64,000 nucleotides of DNA from Streptomyces griseocarneus. GTDB taxonomy: Bacteria > Actinomycetota > Actinomycetes > Streptomycetales > Streptomycetaceae. The stretch is from contig NZ_BNBL01000002.1 of NCBI RefSeq assembly GCF_014655595.1, forward strand, positions 1-64,000, given 5' to 3'. The translations under genes were made by a program, and so were the position numbers. Below the pieces are notes generated by a model. The model was not told where the DNA came from, searched no databases, and saw only the letters and a program-made list of their open reading frames with translations. Below are positions 51,440 through 59,755 of this stretch, piece after piece (within the stretch, counting starts at the first letter, position 1; the number at the start of each line of letters is the position of its first letter).

Positions 51440-51919
51440 GTGACAGACGCGCGCCGGAGCCGGCTCTACGAGGAGTTGTCGACGGAATCCCGCCGCTACC
51501 TGGCGGCGTACGTGCTGTTCAACCAGGCACTCGCCGACCACCTCGGGCTCCACCCGACGGACGTGCAGTGCCTGAGCCTGCTGACGGCCGAGCCCGAGCC
51601 GCTCACCGTCAAGCAGATCGCCGACATGACGGGGCTGACCACGGGCTCGGCCACACGGCTGGTGGACCGGCTCGAGCGAGGGGGCTACGTGGTCCGCGCC
51701 CCCGACCAGCAGGACCGCCGACGGGTGCTGGTCACCCCGGTGCCGGACCGTCTCGCCCGCGTCACCGCGGTGTGGGACGACCTCGGCCCGGCCTGGCAGG
51801 CGCTTCTCGACGGGAACACCGAGGACGAACTCGAGGTGATCATTCGTCACATGCGCGAGGCGTACGACCTCAGCCACGCCCAGATGCAACACCTGCGCTC
51901 CCGGCCGAAGCCGGACTGA
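51440..51919 (+). CDS. MarR-family transcriptional regulator
   Basis: 159 residues from GTG 51440 (AAGGGG 10 nt upstream; GTG 51431 is too close). Winged helix: LTVKQIADMTGLTTGSATRLVDRLERGGYVVRAPDQQDRRRVLVT, the MarR recognition helix and DxRxxx wing. Likely represses itself and the divergent NmrA gene through the CTGCG-N3-CGCAG sites. Confidence 0.88.
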   Translation: MTDARRSRLYEELSTESRRYLAAYVLFNQALADHLGLHPTDVQCLSLLTAEPEPLTVKQIADMTGLTTGSATRLVDRLERGGYVVRAPDQQDRRRVLVTPVPDRLARVTAVWDDLGPAWQALLDGNTEDELEVIIRHMREAYDLSHAQMQHLRSRPKPD

Positions 51920-51985
51920 GCACGGGCCCACGTACGGGGGGATGGGCGGGTGTTCCGCGGCGCCGCAGCGCGGCGGCGGCAGAGC

Positions 51986-52016
51986 TTGACCTGGAGCACG
52001 CTCCAAGTCCTACGGT
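51986..52016 (+). promoter_or_regulatory. MerR-type promoter with 19-bp spacer
   Basis: TTGACC (51986-51991), 19-nt spacer containing the dyad TGGAGC-AC-GCTCCA (51992-52005), TACGGT (52011-52016). The overlong spacer with a centred dyad is the hallmark of MerR-family activation. ATG 52023 follows after 6 nt, so the transcript is probably leaderless. Confidence 0.8.
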
Positions 52017-52022
52017 GGTCAC

Positions 52023-52145
52023 ATGACCAGCGGAAACGCCCTTCCGCACGGCCAGGCTCTCCAGCGGGACGCGCTCGCGCCGGCCGCGAGGACCGACCAC
52101 GACGAACGGCTGCCGTCCGGGCAGCGGGGAACGGATCAGAGATGA
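52023..52145 (+). CDS. Small leaderless ORF coupled to the CMD-family gene
   Basis: 40 residues (MTSGNALPHGQALQRDALAP...). Its ATG lies 6 nt after the -10 box and its TGA overlaps the next start as ATGA. No family recognised. It may be a leader peptide that brings ribosomes to the downstream gene, or the stump of a lost gene such as a reductase. Confidence 0.45.
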   Translation: MTSGNALPHGQALQRDALAPAARTDHDERLPSGQRGTDQR

Positions 52146-52564
52146 CCGCGAACGCAACCACCGCCGAGATCCGCCAGGCGCGCTTCGACCATGGCATGGA
52201 GGTCCTGACCCGCATCGACGGGGAGAGCGGGCAGAAGGTCATCGACTCCCTGGCCGACATCTCCCCGGAGCTCGGACATCAAGTCGTCGCCTGGGCCTTC
52301 GGCGACATCTACGACCGTCCCGGCCTGGCCCCGCGCGACCGGCAGCTCGTCACCCTCGGCATGCTCACCGCCCTGGGCGGCTGCGAACCGCAGCTGGACG
52401 TGCACATCAACGCCGCCCTCAACGTCGGCCTCACCCCGGAGGAGATCACCGAGGCGCTCCTGCACTCCGCCGTCTACTGCGGCATGCCCCGCGCCCTCAA
52501 CGCGACCTTCGTCGCCAAGAAGGTCTTCGGCGAACGCGGCCTCCTCCCCGTCGCGTCGCGGTAA
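52142..52564 (+). CDS. Carboxymuconolactone decarboxylase-family protein
   Basis: 140 residues from ATG 52142. CMD fold: QVVAWAFGDIYDRPGLAPRDRQLVTLGMLTALGGCEPQLDVHINAALNVGLTPEEI. The region has GCEPQLDVH, with a single Cys and not the AhpD C-x-x-C, so a peroxidase role is not supported. MerR-type control and coupling to a short ORF suggest a stress or small-molecule response. Confidence 0.83.
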   Translation: MTANATTAEIRQARFDHGMEVLTRIDGESGQKVIDSLADISPELGHQVVAWAFGDIYDRPGLAPRDRQLVTLGMLTALGGCEPQLDVHINAALNVGLTPEEITEALLHSAVYCGMPRALNATFVAKKVFGERGLLPVASR

Positions 52565-52603
52565 CGACGACCGCCGCCCCCGCAAAAGAGACCAGTCAGC
52601 GGC

Positions 52604-53164
52604 TCACGACGCCTGCTTGGCCGCCCGCCAGTCCGGCGCGAGCACCGACCAGATCTCCTCGTCGTGCCGCGTGCCCCGGTAGAGGTAGCTCTCGCGCAGC
52701 ACGCCGTCCTTCGTCATCCCGAGCCGCCGCGCCACGGCGATGCTGGGCGCGTTGCCCGACACGACCCACCACTCCACGCGGTGGATGCCGCGCTCCTCGA
52801 CGGCCCAGTCGATGATCAGGCGTACGGCCCGGGTCACCAGCCCCTTGCCCGCCGCCGCCGGCTCCAGCCAGCAGCCCGCCTCGGCAACACCCTGTGCGAC
52901 GTCCATCCTCCGGAAGAGGACCGCCCCGACCAGCTTGCCGTCCACCCGGATGCCGTAGAGCCGCCCGGCGTCGGCCGCGGTCTTCTCCGCGTAGGCCTGG
53001 AGGAACGCCCGGCTCGACTCCAGGTCCGTGACGATGTCGGGCAGGGCGTTGAACTGCCCGATGAACTCCCGTCCCCGGTCCACGTGGGCCAGGAACTCCT
53101 CGGCCTGCCACGGCTCGAGCGGGCGCAGCTCGGCACCGTCGTCGCCCAGCGGTATCGCGTACAT
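52604..53164 (-). CDS. GNAT acetyltransferase, RimJ/RimL type
   Basis: 186 residues from ATG 53164 (GGAGGGTGACG). Acetyl-CoA loop in GCWLEPAAAGKGLVTRAVRLIIDWA (Q/R-x-x-G-x-G/A variant AAAGKGL) and HRVEWWVVSGNAPSIAVARRLGMTKDGVLRE, typical of protein N-terminal or ribosomal acetyltransferase-like proteins. Target unknown. Confidence 0.82.
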   Translation of the reverse strand: MYAIPLGDDGAELRPLEPWQAEEFLAHVDRGREFIGQFNALPDIVTDLESSRAFLQAYAEKTAADAGRLYGIRVDGKLVGAVLFRRMDVAQGVAEAGCWLEPAAAGKGLVTRAVRLIIDWAVEERGIHRVEWWVVSGNAPSIAVARRLGMTKDGVLRESYLYRGTRHDEEIWSVLAPDWRAAKQAS

Positions 53165-53742
53165 CGTCACCCTCCAATGGTTCGGACCAGCACACACGCG
53201 CGAAATGATCTTCTCACGGAGGCGTCGAGCGCCGAGGGGTTGGAGCGAACGGGGGGTATACGGTCCTCCGTGCAGGTGACGGGGGTCCCGGAGGTTTGCT
53301 CCAAGTGCGTGTATATGCGAAAGCGATTTGCTATTTTTTGCATCTTCCCGTGCGCGCGCAAGTGGAACTGATATTTCGCCGCAGGGGATCCTTCACTCAC
53401 ACGAGCGTATTTCTGCAGGACTTCCGGGCTGTAGTTGATGGTTGATGCAGTCGAGGTCTACTCGGCGGGTTGCGCGACTGATCGAATCTGACAGAAGTAA
53501 AGCAATTTCGTTTCGACTATGGGGTGTTGGCGGTGACCTCTCAGGCGTGATGTCGGAAATTTTATGCGCGATGAGGTCGATTCCCTTGACGTGCGCCCTT
53601 GTTCGTGCCCTCCGGGTTGCATCGGCGTCGCCGTTTGCATGGTGAGAACGATCTTCTTGTCCTTCCATGAAGGTCGTAAATGTGCGGGCACAAGTTGTAT
53701 CGTCGGGATAACGGGCGTCACTTACCCGTCGCTCATATGAAG
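53165..53742. other. AT-richer, gene-poor stretch
   Basis: About 580 bp with clearly lower GC than the neighbours (runs such as TGCTATTTTTTGCATC and GTCGGAAATTTTATGCGC). No frame shows codon bias or a ribosome site, and no RNA gene is recognised. It may be a remnant of foreign DNA. Confidence 0.5.
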
Positions 53743-53774
53743 CGACCCTGGGCTGCCACCCAGGGTCGTTTCTC
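53743..53774 (+). terminator. Intrinsic terminator
   Basis: CGACCCTGGG, loop CTGCCA, CCCAGGGTCG, then TTTCTC: the most canonical terminator of this part. There is no obvious gene ending before it on the plus strand, so it may end a small RNA or attenuate the ORF at 53803. Confidence 0.82.
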
Positions 53775-53802
53775 GATGGCCCGATCCTCGGAAGGGAAAC
53801 CC

Positions 53803-54066
53803 ATGGCCATGCGAAATGACCGCGGACGTCTTGCCACGTCCTCGGTCCTACATCAGTCAAGCATGCCTCGCCCCGGCAGCGTGAAAACATCCTCGTGGGC
53901 ATACGAGATCAATCTGTACCCGGACGTTGCCGTGATGCTGCTGGTCCTCGCCGTCTGGACGGTCGTCGGCGGCCCCGTGCCGGAATGGTTACCCCAGATC
54001 CCGGTCGGATCTCCCACGGGGGCGTCCGGTTCCCCCGTACCGCTGTTGAGCATCCGCCGCGGCTGA
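53803..54066 (+). CDS. Possible small single-TM membrane protein
   Basis: 87 residues from ATG 53803 behind GAAGGGAAA. One hydrophobic segment, VAVMLLVLAVWTVVGG (about 45-60), with a basic N-side and Pro/Gly-rich C-side. No family recognised. Start is 29 nt after a terminator hairpin, which could act as attenuator. Confidence 0.4.
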   Translation: MAMRNDRGRLATSSVLHQSSMPRPGSVKTSSWAYEINLYPDVAVMLLVLAVWTVVGGPVPEWLPQIPVGSPTGASGSPVPLLSIRRG

Positions 54067-54169
54067 CACGACGCGGGTGGGCGGCCAGCCGTCGGGCGCC
54101 CGCCCACCCGCCATGGGCGGCCGGTGCCCGCCGGTCGCCGACCGTGGCAGGCCGGCAGGGGAGGTGCGG

Positions 54170-55210
54170 ATGGGGGCGTCGCAGGAGCGGCGGACGTGCG
54201 CGGCGTGCGGCGAGGAGGTCGTCCGCCGGGCCGGGGCCGGCAGGCCGAGGGACTACTGCGACGTGACGTGCCGTCGACGTGCCGAGCGCGACCGCGCGCG
54301 CAGCCGGCACCGGCCTCCGTCGGTGGACGTGCTGCCCACCGGGGCGTCAGCGGCGCGCGGCCTGCGCGTCCTCGCGCGGCGGCTGGAGGCGGCGGAGGAC
54401 TCCCGCGCGCCTCTGGGCACTCGCCTGGCCATGGCGGAACAGATGGTGGAGCTCGCACGCTCCTACGCGGGTGCCGCGGTGCACGAAGCACGGCGCGAGG
54501 GCATGTCGTGGCGGGACGTCGGCTCGGCCGGCGGCGTCAGCGAGGCGTCCGCGCGGGCCCGTTGGAGCGAAGTCCAGCTCGTCCCCCTCGCGGCCAAGGC
54601 AGCGGCGATGCCGGCCGACGTCCTCACCGTGGACGAAGCGCGGGCCGTCCGTGAGCCGGTCCTCCAGGAGCAGGAAGAGGACAAGGACGAGCATTCGCTG
54701 CGATCGCACGCTCTCGGGCAGGCGCTGTCGGTCCTGCGGGAGCGCTCGGGACTCGGCGTGCGGGAGGCCGCACGGCAGGCCGACCTCGCCCCGGCCGAAC
54801 TGCGCCGGATCCTCAGCGGCGACCACGTGCCCGTATGGCCGGTCGCGCACATGCTCACCACCATCTTCGGGGGCCGGCCCCAGGAAGCGCGCATCCTCTG
54901 GGAAGCGGCACAGGGCATGCGACGGCCCTCGAGGCTGACTCCCGCGGAAGCCGCCACGAATCTCCGCCACGCGCTGCGCGGTCTGCACCTGGCGGCGGGG
55001 TGCCCCTCCTTCCAGGAGGTCGGTCGCGCGTCGGGGCTGTCCGCCGCGGCCGCCGCCGGAGTCCTCAGCGGCCGGGACCTGCCCGACTGGCCCACGACGG
55101 CCGCCCTGACGGTGGGGCTGGGCGCCGGCCCGGAGCTCGTCCGGGGCCTGTGGGAGGAATGGGATTACGCCCGCATCGCCGACCGGTCCTCCGGCGCGGC
55201 GCTTCGCTGA
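54170..55210 (+). CDS. Zinc-ribbon/HTH protein of unknown function
   Basis: 346 residues from ATG 54170 (GGGGAGG). The N-terminal Cys pairs CAACGEE...CDVTC (about 10-35) suggest a zinc ribbon, followed by a basic RRRAERDRARSRHR stretch. An HTH-like segment (MSWRDVGSAGGVSEASARARW, about 107-127) and two Cro/XRE-like repeats (LGVREAARQADLAPAELRRILSGD and FQEVGRASGLSAAAAAGVLSGRD) follow. Probably a DNA-binding regulator found in streptomycetes; no target known. Confidence 0.65.
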   Translation: MGASQERRTCAACGEEVVRRAGAGRPRDYCDVTCRRRAERDRARSRHRPPSVDVLPTGASAARGLRVLARRLEAAEDSRAPLGTRLAMAEQMVELARSYAGAAVHEARREGMSWRDVGSAGGVSEASARARWSEVQLVPLAAKAAAMPADVLTVDEARAVREPVLQEQEEDKDEHSLRSHALGQALSVLRERSGLGVREAARQADLAPAELRRILSGDHVPVWPVAHMLTTIFGGRPQEARILWEAAQGMRRPSRLTPAEAATNLRHALRGLHLAAGCPSFQEVGRASGLSAAAAAGVLSGRDLPDWPTTAALTVGLGAGPELVRGLWEEWDYARIADRSSGAALR

Positions 55211-55351
55211 CCTGCGGTTCCATGCCGGGCCCCGCCGGCCGTCGTCCCCGTCCGGAATTTCTCCGCGCGTGGCCCGAAATCCACCCCGGAGGGCCGTGAA
55301 GCCCTCTAACGGGGGACTACCCCCGACTGTGGGCCCTCTCTAGCATGAGCA

Positions 55352-55363
55352 CTTCGATCGAAG
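55352..55363. promoter_or_regulatory. Palindrome upstream of the DUF574 gene
   Basis: CTTCGATCGAAG, a perfect 12-bp palindrome 32 bp before the ATG, with a half-copy GGTCGAAGG 14 bp further on and TAGCAT (55341-55346) as a possible -10. Operator candidate for the nearby XRE or HTH regulators. Confidence 0.45.
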
Positions 55364-55394
55364 CGGGACCGATCACGGTCGAAGGGGGACGGGG

Positions 55395-56228
55395 ATGGTC
55401 CGCAGAGAGAAATACGAAACTCCCGTTGTCGACGTGCATACGCCGAGCGTTGCACGGATGTACGACTGGTTATTGGGGGGAGTCGACAACTACCTTTCGG
55501 ACAGGGAGGCCTGTGCTCAGCTCCTGGAGTACGCGCCCAGCTCACAATCACTGGCCCGGCACAACCGGGCCTTTTTGCGCCGCATCGTCAGAGTGCTGGT
55601 CGAGCAATACGGCGTCGAGCAGTTCATCGATCACGGATCGGGCCTGCCGACGCAGGACAATGTGCACCAAGTCGCCCAGCGCATCGACGAGAACTGCCGC
55701 GTGGTGTACATCGACAACGACCCGATGGTCCTCGCGCACGGCCGCACGGCGCTGGAGGAGAATTCCCGCACCGCCGTGATCCAGGCCGACATGCGGGACA
55801 CCGAGGCCATCTTCGGTCATGAAGAGACGCGACGTCTCATCCGGCCCGGTCGTCGCACCGCGGCCCTGTTCGTCTCGGTCCTGCACTGCATCCCGGACAC
55901 CGGCGACGACCGCGATCCCGCGGCCCTCGTCCGCCGGGTGGCCGGGGAACTCAGGGCTCTGGGGCCGGGAAACCTCATGGTGATCTGTCAGCTCGTCAGC
56001 GACGACCCGGCGGTGCGCGAGAACGTGACGCGGCTGATGGCGGAGAAGACCGGGGACCGGTGGGGGCGCGTACGCGAGCGCGGTGAGGTCGAGACGTTCT
56101 TCCAGGGGCTCCAGGTCCTCGATCCGGGGCTCGTCGACGTCATCGACTGGCGCCCGGACTCGTCTCCTCCACCGGCTGAACTGCGCCCCCCGGACTGGGT
56201 GGAGTGGGGCGGCCTCGCCCGGGTGTGA
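55395..56228 (+). CDS. DUF574 SAM-dependent methyltransferase
   Basis: 277 residues from ATG 55395. Family-typical start TPSVARMYDWLLGGVDNYLSDREA, SAM loop FIDHGSGLPTQDNVHQVAQ and YIDNDPMVLAHGRTAL. Substrate unknown; the family is expanded in Streptomyces next to XRE/DUF397 loci. Codon 26 is TTA (55470-55472), so translation may depend on bldA. Confidence 0.87.
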   Translation: MVRREKYETPVVDVHTPSVARMYDWLLGGVDNYLSDREACAQLLEYAPSSQSLARHNRAFLRRIVRVLVEQYGVEQFIDHGSGLPTQDNVHQVAQRIDENCRVVYIDNDPMVLAHGRTALEENSRTAVIQADMRDTEAIFGHEETRRLIRPGRRTAALFVSVLHCIPDTGDDRDPAALVRRVAGELRALGPGNLMVICQLVSDDPAVRENVTRLMAEKTGDRWGRVRERGEVETFFQGLQVLDPGLVDVIDWRPDSSPPPAELRPPDWVEWGGLARV

Positions 56229-56240
56229 ACCGCGCGGGCG

Positions 56241-57158
56241 TCAGGGCCTACGGGCCCGGCAGCGCTCGATCGCCGCGGAGAGGAGCTCGTTGCTCGCGTC
56301 CCAGCGGGCGGCGGCTCCCCTCAGCCCGTCGAGCACGCTGCGGTACTGGTCGATCTCCTTGGGCCGCGTCAGGTACTGGGCGCTGTCGATGTGCTCCACG
56401 TACACCAGCTCCGCCGGGCCGCCGTCGTCGAAGTGCAGATGCGTGATGGGGTACGCCGGGGTCACGTCGACGCCGCTGTCGAAGGGCACGACCCGGATGT
56501 TGACGCGGTCGCGCGTGGCGAGCTCCTGAAGGTGCTCGAGCTGTCGCTCCATCACTTCGGGGCCGCCCACGCGGCGATGGAGGACCCCCTCGTCGAGCAG
56601 GGCGACGATGGAGGGGCGGGATTCGTCGAGGATGCGCTGCCGGCCCACCCGCAGCTTGACCCGCTTCGTGACCTCTTCCTCCGTGGCCCCCGGCATGGCG
56701 GCGGCGACCAGGACGCGGGCGTAGTCCGGCGTCTGCAGCAGGCCCGGCACCACGTGCGTCTCGTAGGTGCAGATCTTGGCCGCCGAGCCCTCGAGGCTGA
56801 TGAGCCGCTTCAGGAAGCCCGGGGTGACGTCGAGGTACTGCTGCCACCACTCCTCGTTGCGCGTCTGCTGCACCAGGCCTTCGATCTCCCGCGCCAGGTC
56901 GGGCGATACGCCGTAGTACTGCAGGAGGTCGCGGATGTCGCGGTCCTTCGGCGGGCTCTCTCCCCGCTCCAGCCGGCTCACCTTGGACACCGAGCCCCGG
57001 ATGACGGGAGCCACGTCCTTCAGGCCCAGGCCGCGTTCCTGCCGCAGCCGCCGGAGCTGGTCCCCCAGCAGGCGTGCCGCACCTGCCTGTTTCGGGTCGC
57101 GCTTCAAGGCGATCACCGAACCGGCGGCGCTTTCCCCGGACTTGGGAACGGCGGACAT
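56241..57158 (-). CDS. XRE/HTH regulator with DUF5753 (Scr1/WhiJ-like)
   Basis: 305 residues from ATG 57158 (GGGAG). N-terminal HTH_31 (LGDQLRRLRQERGLGLKDVAPVIRGSVSKVSRLERGESPP), then DUF5753 (about 110-300) with CTYETHVVPGLLQTPDYARVL. In streptomycetes this type pairs with a small DUF397 protein and controls development or acts as an antitoxin-like partner. The DUF397 gene lies 92 bp upstream on the same strand. Confidence 0.88.
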   Translation of the reverse strand: MSAVPKSGESAAGSVIALKRDPKQAGAARLLGDQLRRLRQERGLGLKDVAPVIRGSVSKVSRLERGESPPKDRDIRDLLQYYGVSPDLAREIEGLVQQTRNEEWWQQYLDVTPGFLKRLISLEGSAAKICTYETHVVPGLLQTPDYARVLVAAAMPGATEEEVTKRVKLRVGRQRILDESRPSIVALLDEGVLHRRVGGPEVMERQLEHLQELATRDRVNIRVVPFDSGVDVTPAYPITHLHFDDGGPAELVYVEHIDSAQYLTRPKEIDQYRSVLDGLRGAAARWDASNELLSAAIERCRARRP

Positions 57159-57250
57159 CCAGACTCCCGCTGAGAGACTGACACGGACGACAGTCCCAGT
57201 CTGGAGGCTGGATGCCCGCCCCACCAACCTTTGGCCTAAGCCTCAGGGCA

Positions 57251-57484
57251 TCACACCGTCAAGTGGTCGAACTCCGACCCCTTGGCTCCCTTGAGGAAGG
57301 CCACGATCTCCTCGCGGGTGTAGACCAGGGCCACGCCGTCGGGGTAGCGCGAGTTACGCATCGCCACCTCGCCGCTGGGCAGCTTCGCCAGCTCCACGCA
57401 GTTGCCCTGCCCCACGCTCGCGCTGCTCTTGACCCACTGCACACCCTCGATGCTTCCGGCGGGGACGCTGTTGTCGAACACCAT
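57251..57484 (-). CDS. DUF397 small protein
   Basis: 77 residues from ATG 57484 (GAGGTC upstream). VQWVKSSASVGQGNCVELAKLPSGEVAMRNSRYPDGVALVYTREEIVAFLKGAKGSEFDHL is the full DUF397 pattern (W-x-K-S-S-x-S ... C-V-E ... V-x-x-R-x-S ... F-x-x-F-l-x-G-a-K-x-G-E-F-D). Partner of the XRE/DUF5753 protein downstream; proposed toxin-like or signalling partner. Confidence 0.9.
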   Translation of the reverse strand: MVFDNSVPAGSIEGVQWVKSSASVGQGNCVELAKLPSGEVAMRNSRYPDGVALVYTREEIVAFLKGAKGSEFDHLTV

Positions 57485-57689
57485 GAAGTGACCTCGTTCC
57501 TTCACTCTCGGGCCGCACGTCGGGCGACGTGATCCACTGAAGGGTGGTCGCCACGCAAGATCGCCGATTCTCATATGCGATCGCATGGCCGGCGATTGGT
57601 GAGAATGCTAGGGCAGGCGTCGCCGGCGGTGCTGTCCCCCAAAAGTGTGTGATTAAAAGACGTATGACGGCTATCGCCACATCGGGCCG

Positions 57690-57940
57690 TGGGCCGCCAT
57701 GGCGGGCCGGGCGAGCGAGGCGACCGAGCCCCAGCCCGCCAGGGCCGGGGCGTTCTCCGACGCCGCCGGGACGCGGACGCCCCCCCGACCAGCTCTGGGC
57801 GCCGTCATTGGAGATCGCGGCCCACAGCTGGGAGTCGCCCGTGCGCCACACCATGAGCGGCCGGGACGGGGAGCCGAAGCTGACCCGGCCCGTGACCGTG
57901 GGGTGCGAGGGGCTCTCGGCGAGCGGGGCGGCGTCGTCGC
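57690..57940 (-). pseudogene. Decayed fragment with BNR/sialidase-like strands
   Basis: In the 475-bp gap upstream of DUF397 the minus strand reads SFGSPSRPLMVWRTGDSQLWAAISNDGAQSW and, after a frame change, VPAASENAPALAGWGSVASLARPAMAAHGPMW. Both are like short beta-propeller or BNR repeats (W-R-x-x-x-D-x-x-L-W). No start or full domain is left. The remaining gap (57485-57690) shows nothing I can name. Confidence 0.35.
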
Positions 57941-57960
57941 GCCACCCGGCTGGTGGCGTG

Positions 57961-59058
57961 TCATCCCCCCGAAACGGGGTGATGCGGAAGGGAGTCGAGG
58001 GGCGTGCGGGGGTGCGGGATCACGGCCTCCGCGCCCGGCTCCAGGGAGACGGTGCGTGCCGGGGCGGGGATCCGGATGCCCTCGGCGCGGTAGCGCTCGT
58101 GCAGACGCTTGATGAACTCGTGCTTGATGCGGTACTTGTCGCTGTACTCGCCGACCCCGAGGATCACCGTGAAGCCGATCCGGGAGTCGCCGAACGTGTG
58201 GAACCGGACGGCGGGCTCGTGGTCGGGGACGGCGCCGGCGGTGTCCTTCATGACGCTCTCGACGACCTCGTTGGTGACCCGCTCGACGTGTTCCAGGTCG
58301 CTGTCGTAGGCCACGCCCACCTGCACCGTGACCGACAGCTTCTGCTCGGGCCGGCTGAAGTTGGTCATGTTCGTACCGGCGAGCTTGGCGTTCGGGATGA
58401 TGACGAGGTTGTTGTTGAGCTGCTCCACCACCGTGATGCGCCAGTTGATGTCGCGGACGTAGCCCTCCTCGCCGCTGCTGAGCCGTATGTAGTCGCCGGG
58501 CTGGACCGTCTTCGAGACGAGGATGTGCACGCCCGCGAAGAGGTTGGCCAGCGTGTCCTTCAGGGCCAGGGCGATCGCCAGACCGCCCACGCCGAGGGCG
58601 GTGAGCAGCGGGGCGATGGATATGCCGAGGGTCTGCAGGACGACGAGGAAGCCCATCGCCAGGAGCGTGACGCGCGTGATGTTGACGAAGATCGTGGCCG
58701 ACGCGGCCACACCGGATCTGGACTGGGCCACGGACCGCACCAGTCCGCTGACGACCCGGGCGGCGGTGAACGTCGCGGTCAGCATGACGAAGGCGGTCAG
58801 CGTCTGACTGACGGTGTGTCCGACCTGGCTCGTCAGCGGGAGGGCCGCGGCCGCGGCCGCCGCTCCGCCCGCCACCGCGGCCCAGGGGGCGAGCGTGCGC
58901 AGCACGTCGACGATGATGTCGTCGCCGGCCCACGCGGTCCGGGCGGCCCGCTCGCCGAGCCAGCGCAGGATCACCCGCAGCACCAGGGCCAGGATCAGGC
59001 CGGCGGCCAGTGCGATGCCGGCGACGATGATGTCGTGCAGCGTCAGGGCCCGGTTCAC
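57961..59058 (-). CDS. MscS-family mechanosensitive channel
   Basis: 365 residues from GTG 59058 (GGAGGGTGG). Three to four N-terminal TM helices, then the pore/TM3 signature LLTALGVGGLAIALALKDTLANLFAGVHILVSKTVQPGDYI and the beta domain (VVEQLNNNLVIIPNAKLAGTNMTNFSRPEQ). Releases solutes on hypo-osmotic shock. Confidence 0.9.
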   Translation of the reverse strand: MNRALTLHDIIVAGIALAAGLILALVLRVILRWLGERAARTAWAGDDIIVDVLRTLAPWAAVAGGAAAAAAALPLTSQVGHTVSQTLTAFVMLTATFTAARVVSGLVRSVAQSRSGVAASATIFVNITRVTLLAMGFLVVLQTLGISIAPLLTALGVGGLAIALALKDTLANLFAGVHILVSKTVQPGDYIRLSSGEEGYVRDINWRITVVEQLNNNLVIIPNAKLAGTNMTNFSRPEQKLSVTVQVGVAYDSDLEHVERVTNEVVESVMKDTAGAVPDHEPAVRFHTFGDSRIGFTVILGVGEYSDKYRIKHEFIKRLHERYRAEGIRIPAPARTVSLEPGAEAVIPHPRTPLDSLPHHPVSGG

Positions 59059-59755
59059 CGGCGTCCACCCTCCGTGGCGGAGAGCGGGGCGACGGCGTCG
59101 CGCGTCGCCGGAAGCCCGCGGTCACGGCCGTGGTCACGGCCGGAGTCGCGGCCGGAGCCCCGGGCGCGGTCGTGCCTGGAGTCGTGCCCGGCCCCATGGC
59201 CGGGGTAATGATGCGTCACCTTGTACCTGCCTGTCCCGACGGATCGTCATGGCGCCGGGAAGCGGGGGGCATCCGGCGCGAGAAGTCATCCTGCACCACG
59301 CCCGTTTTGTGCCTACGCGCCCGGGTGCCCCTGCGCGCAGCGGCGTGCCGGTCCGCCGCCGGCCCCGGGGCACGACGTCGGCCGGGCGGAATGCCCGGGC
59401 GGGCGCAATCGCGGGCCATAAGTCTTTCTTGGTGTCGCCTCAAAAGGTTCACCAGGAAAGTGATCAAGGGTGATAGTGCCGCCACGCTGTGCCATTGCAC
59501 ACAAGCGGAGGTTTTTGTTCCGTGGTAACGATCTTGTTAAGCAATGCCCTTGGGAACGCCGGTCATTGGAATAGACCTTTAGTCCTGGTGTGCTCAAGTC
59601 GCTTGTTTTGAAGGTGACTTGAGAAACCAGCGCTTCGCGCCGGCTTCTTCTCCTGAAACATGCACACCATTACGGCGCGCTAAACAACTCTGTCTGACGG
59701 GCCGTCTGTTCTGGCACACTTCCCGCCACCCACAACTCCCCCACGGAAATGAGGT
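59059..59755. other. Long leader region upstream of the metalloprotease
   Basis: 697 bp without a supported gene. The last 300 bp are AT-richer and contain CTCAAGTC (59593-59600) and GACTTGAG (59616-59623), a perfect 8-bp inverted repeat that could be an operator or 5' UTR hairpin for the metalloprotease. No riboswitch consensus that I know fits. Confidence 0.45.

Noticed and set aside
53680..53774. tRNA or tmRNA-like gene ending in the hairpin
   Set aside because: No T-loop GGTTCRA consensus or cloverleaf could be drawn; only the terminator is convincing.
59402..59755. c-di-AMP (ydaO) or other riboswitch upstream of the metalloprotease
   Set aside because: None of the conserved core segments I know could be matched; only a simple inverted repeat is present.
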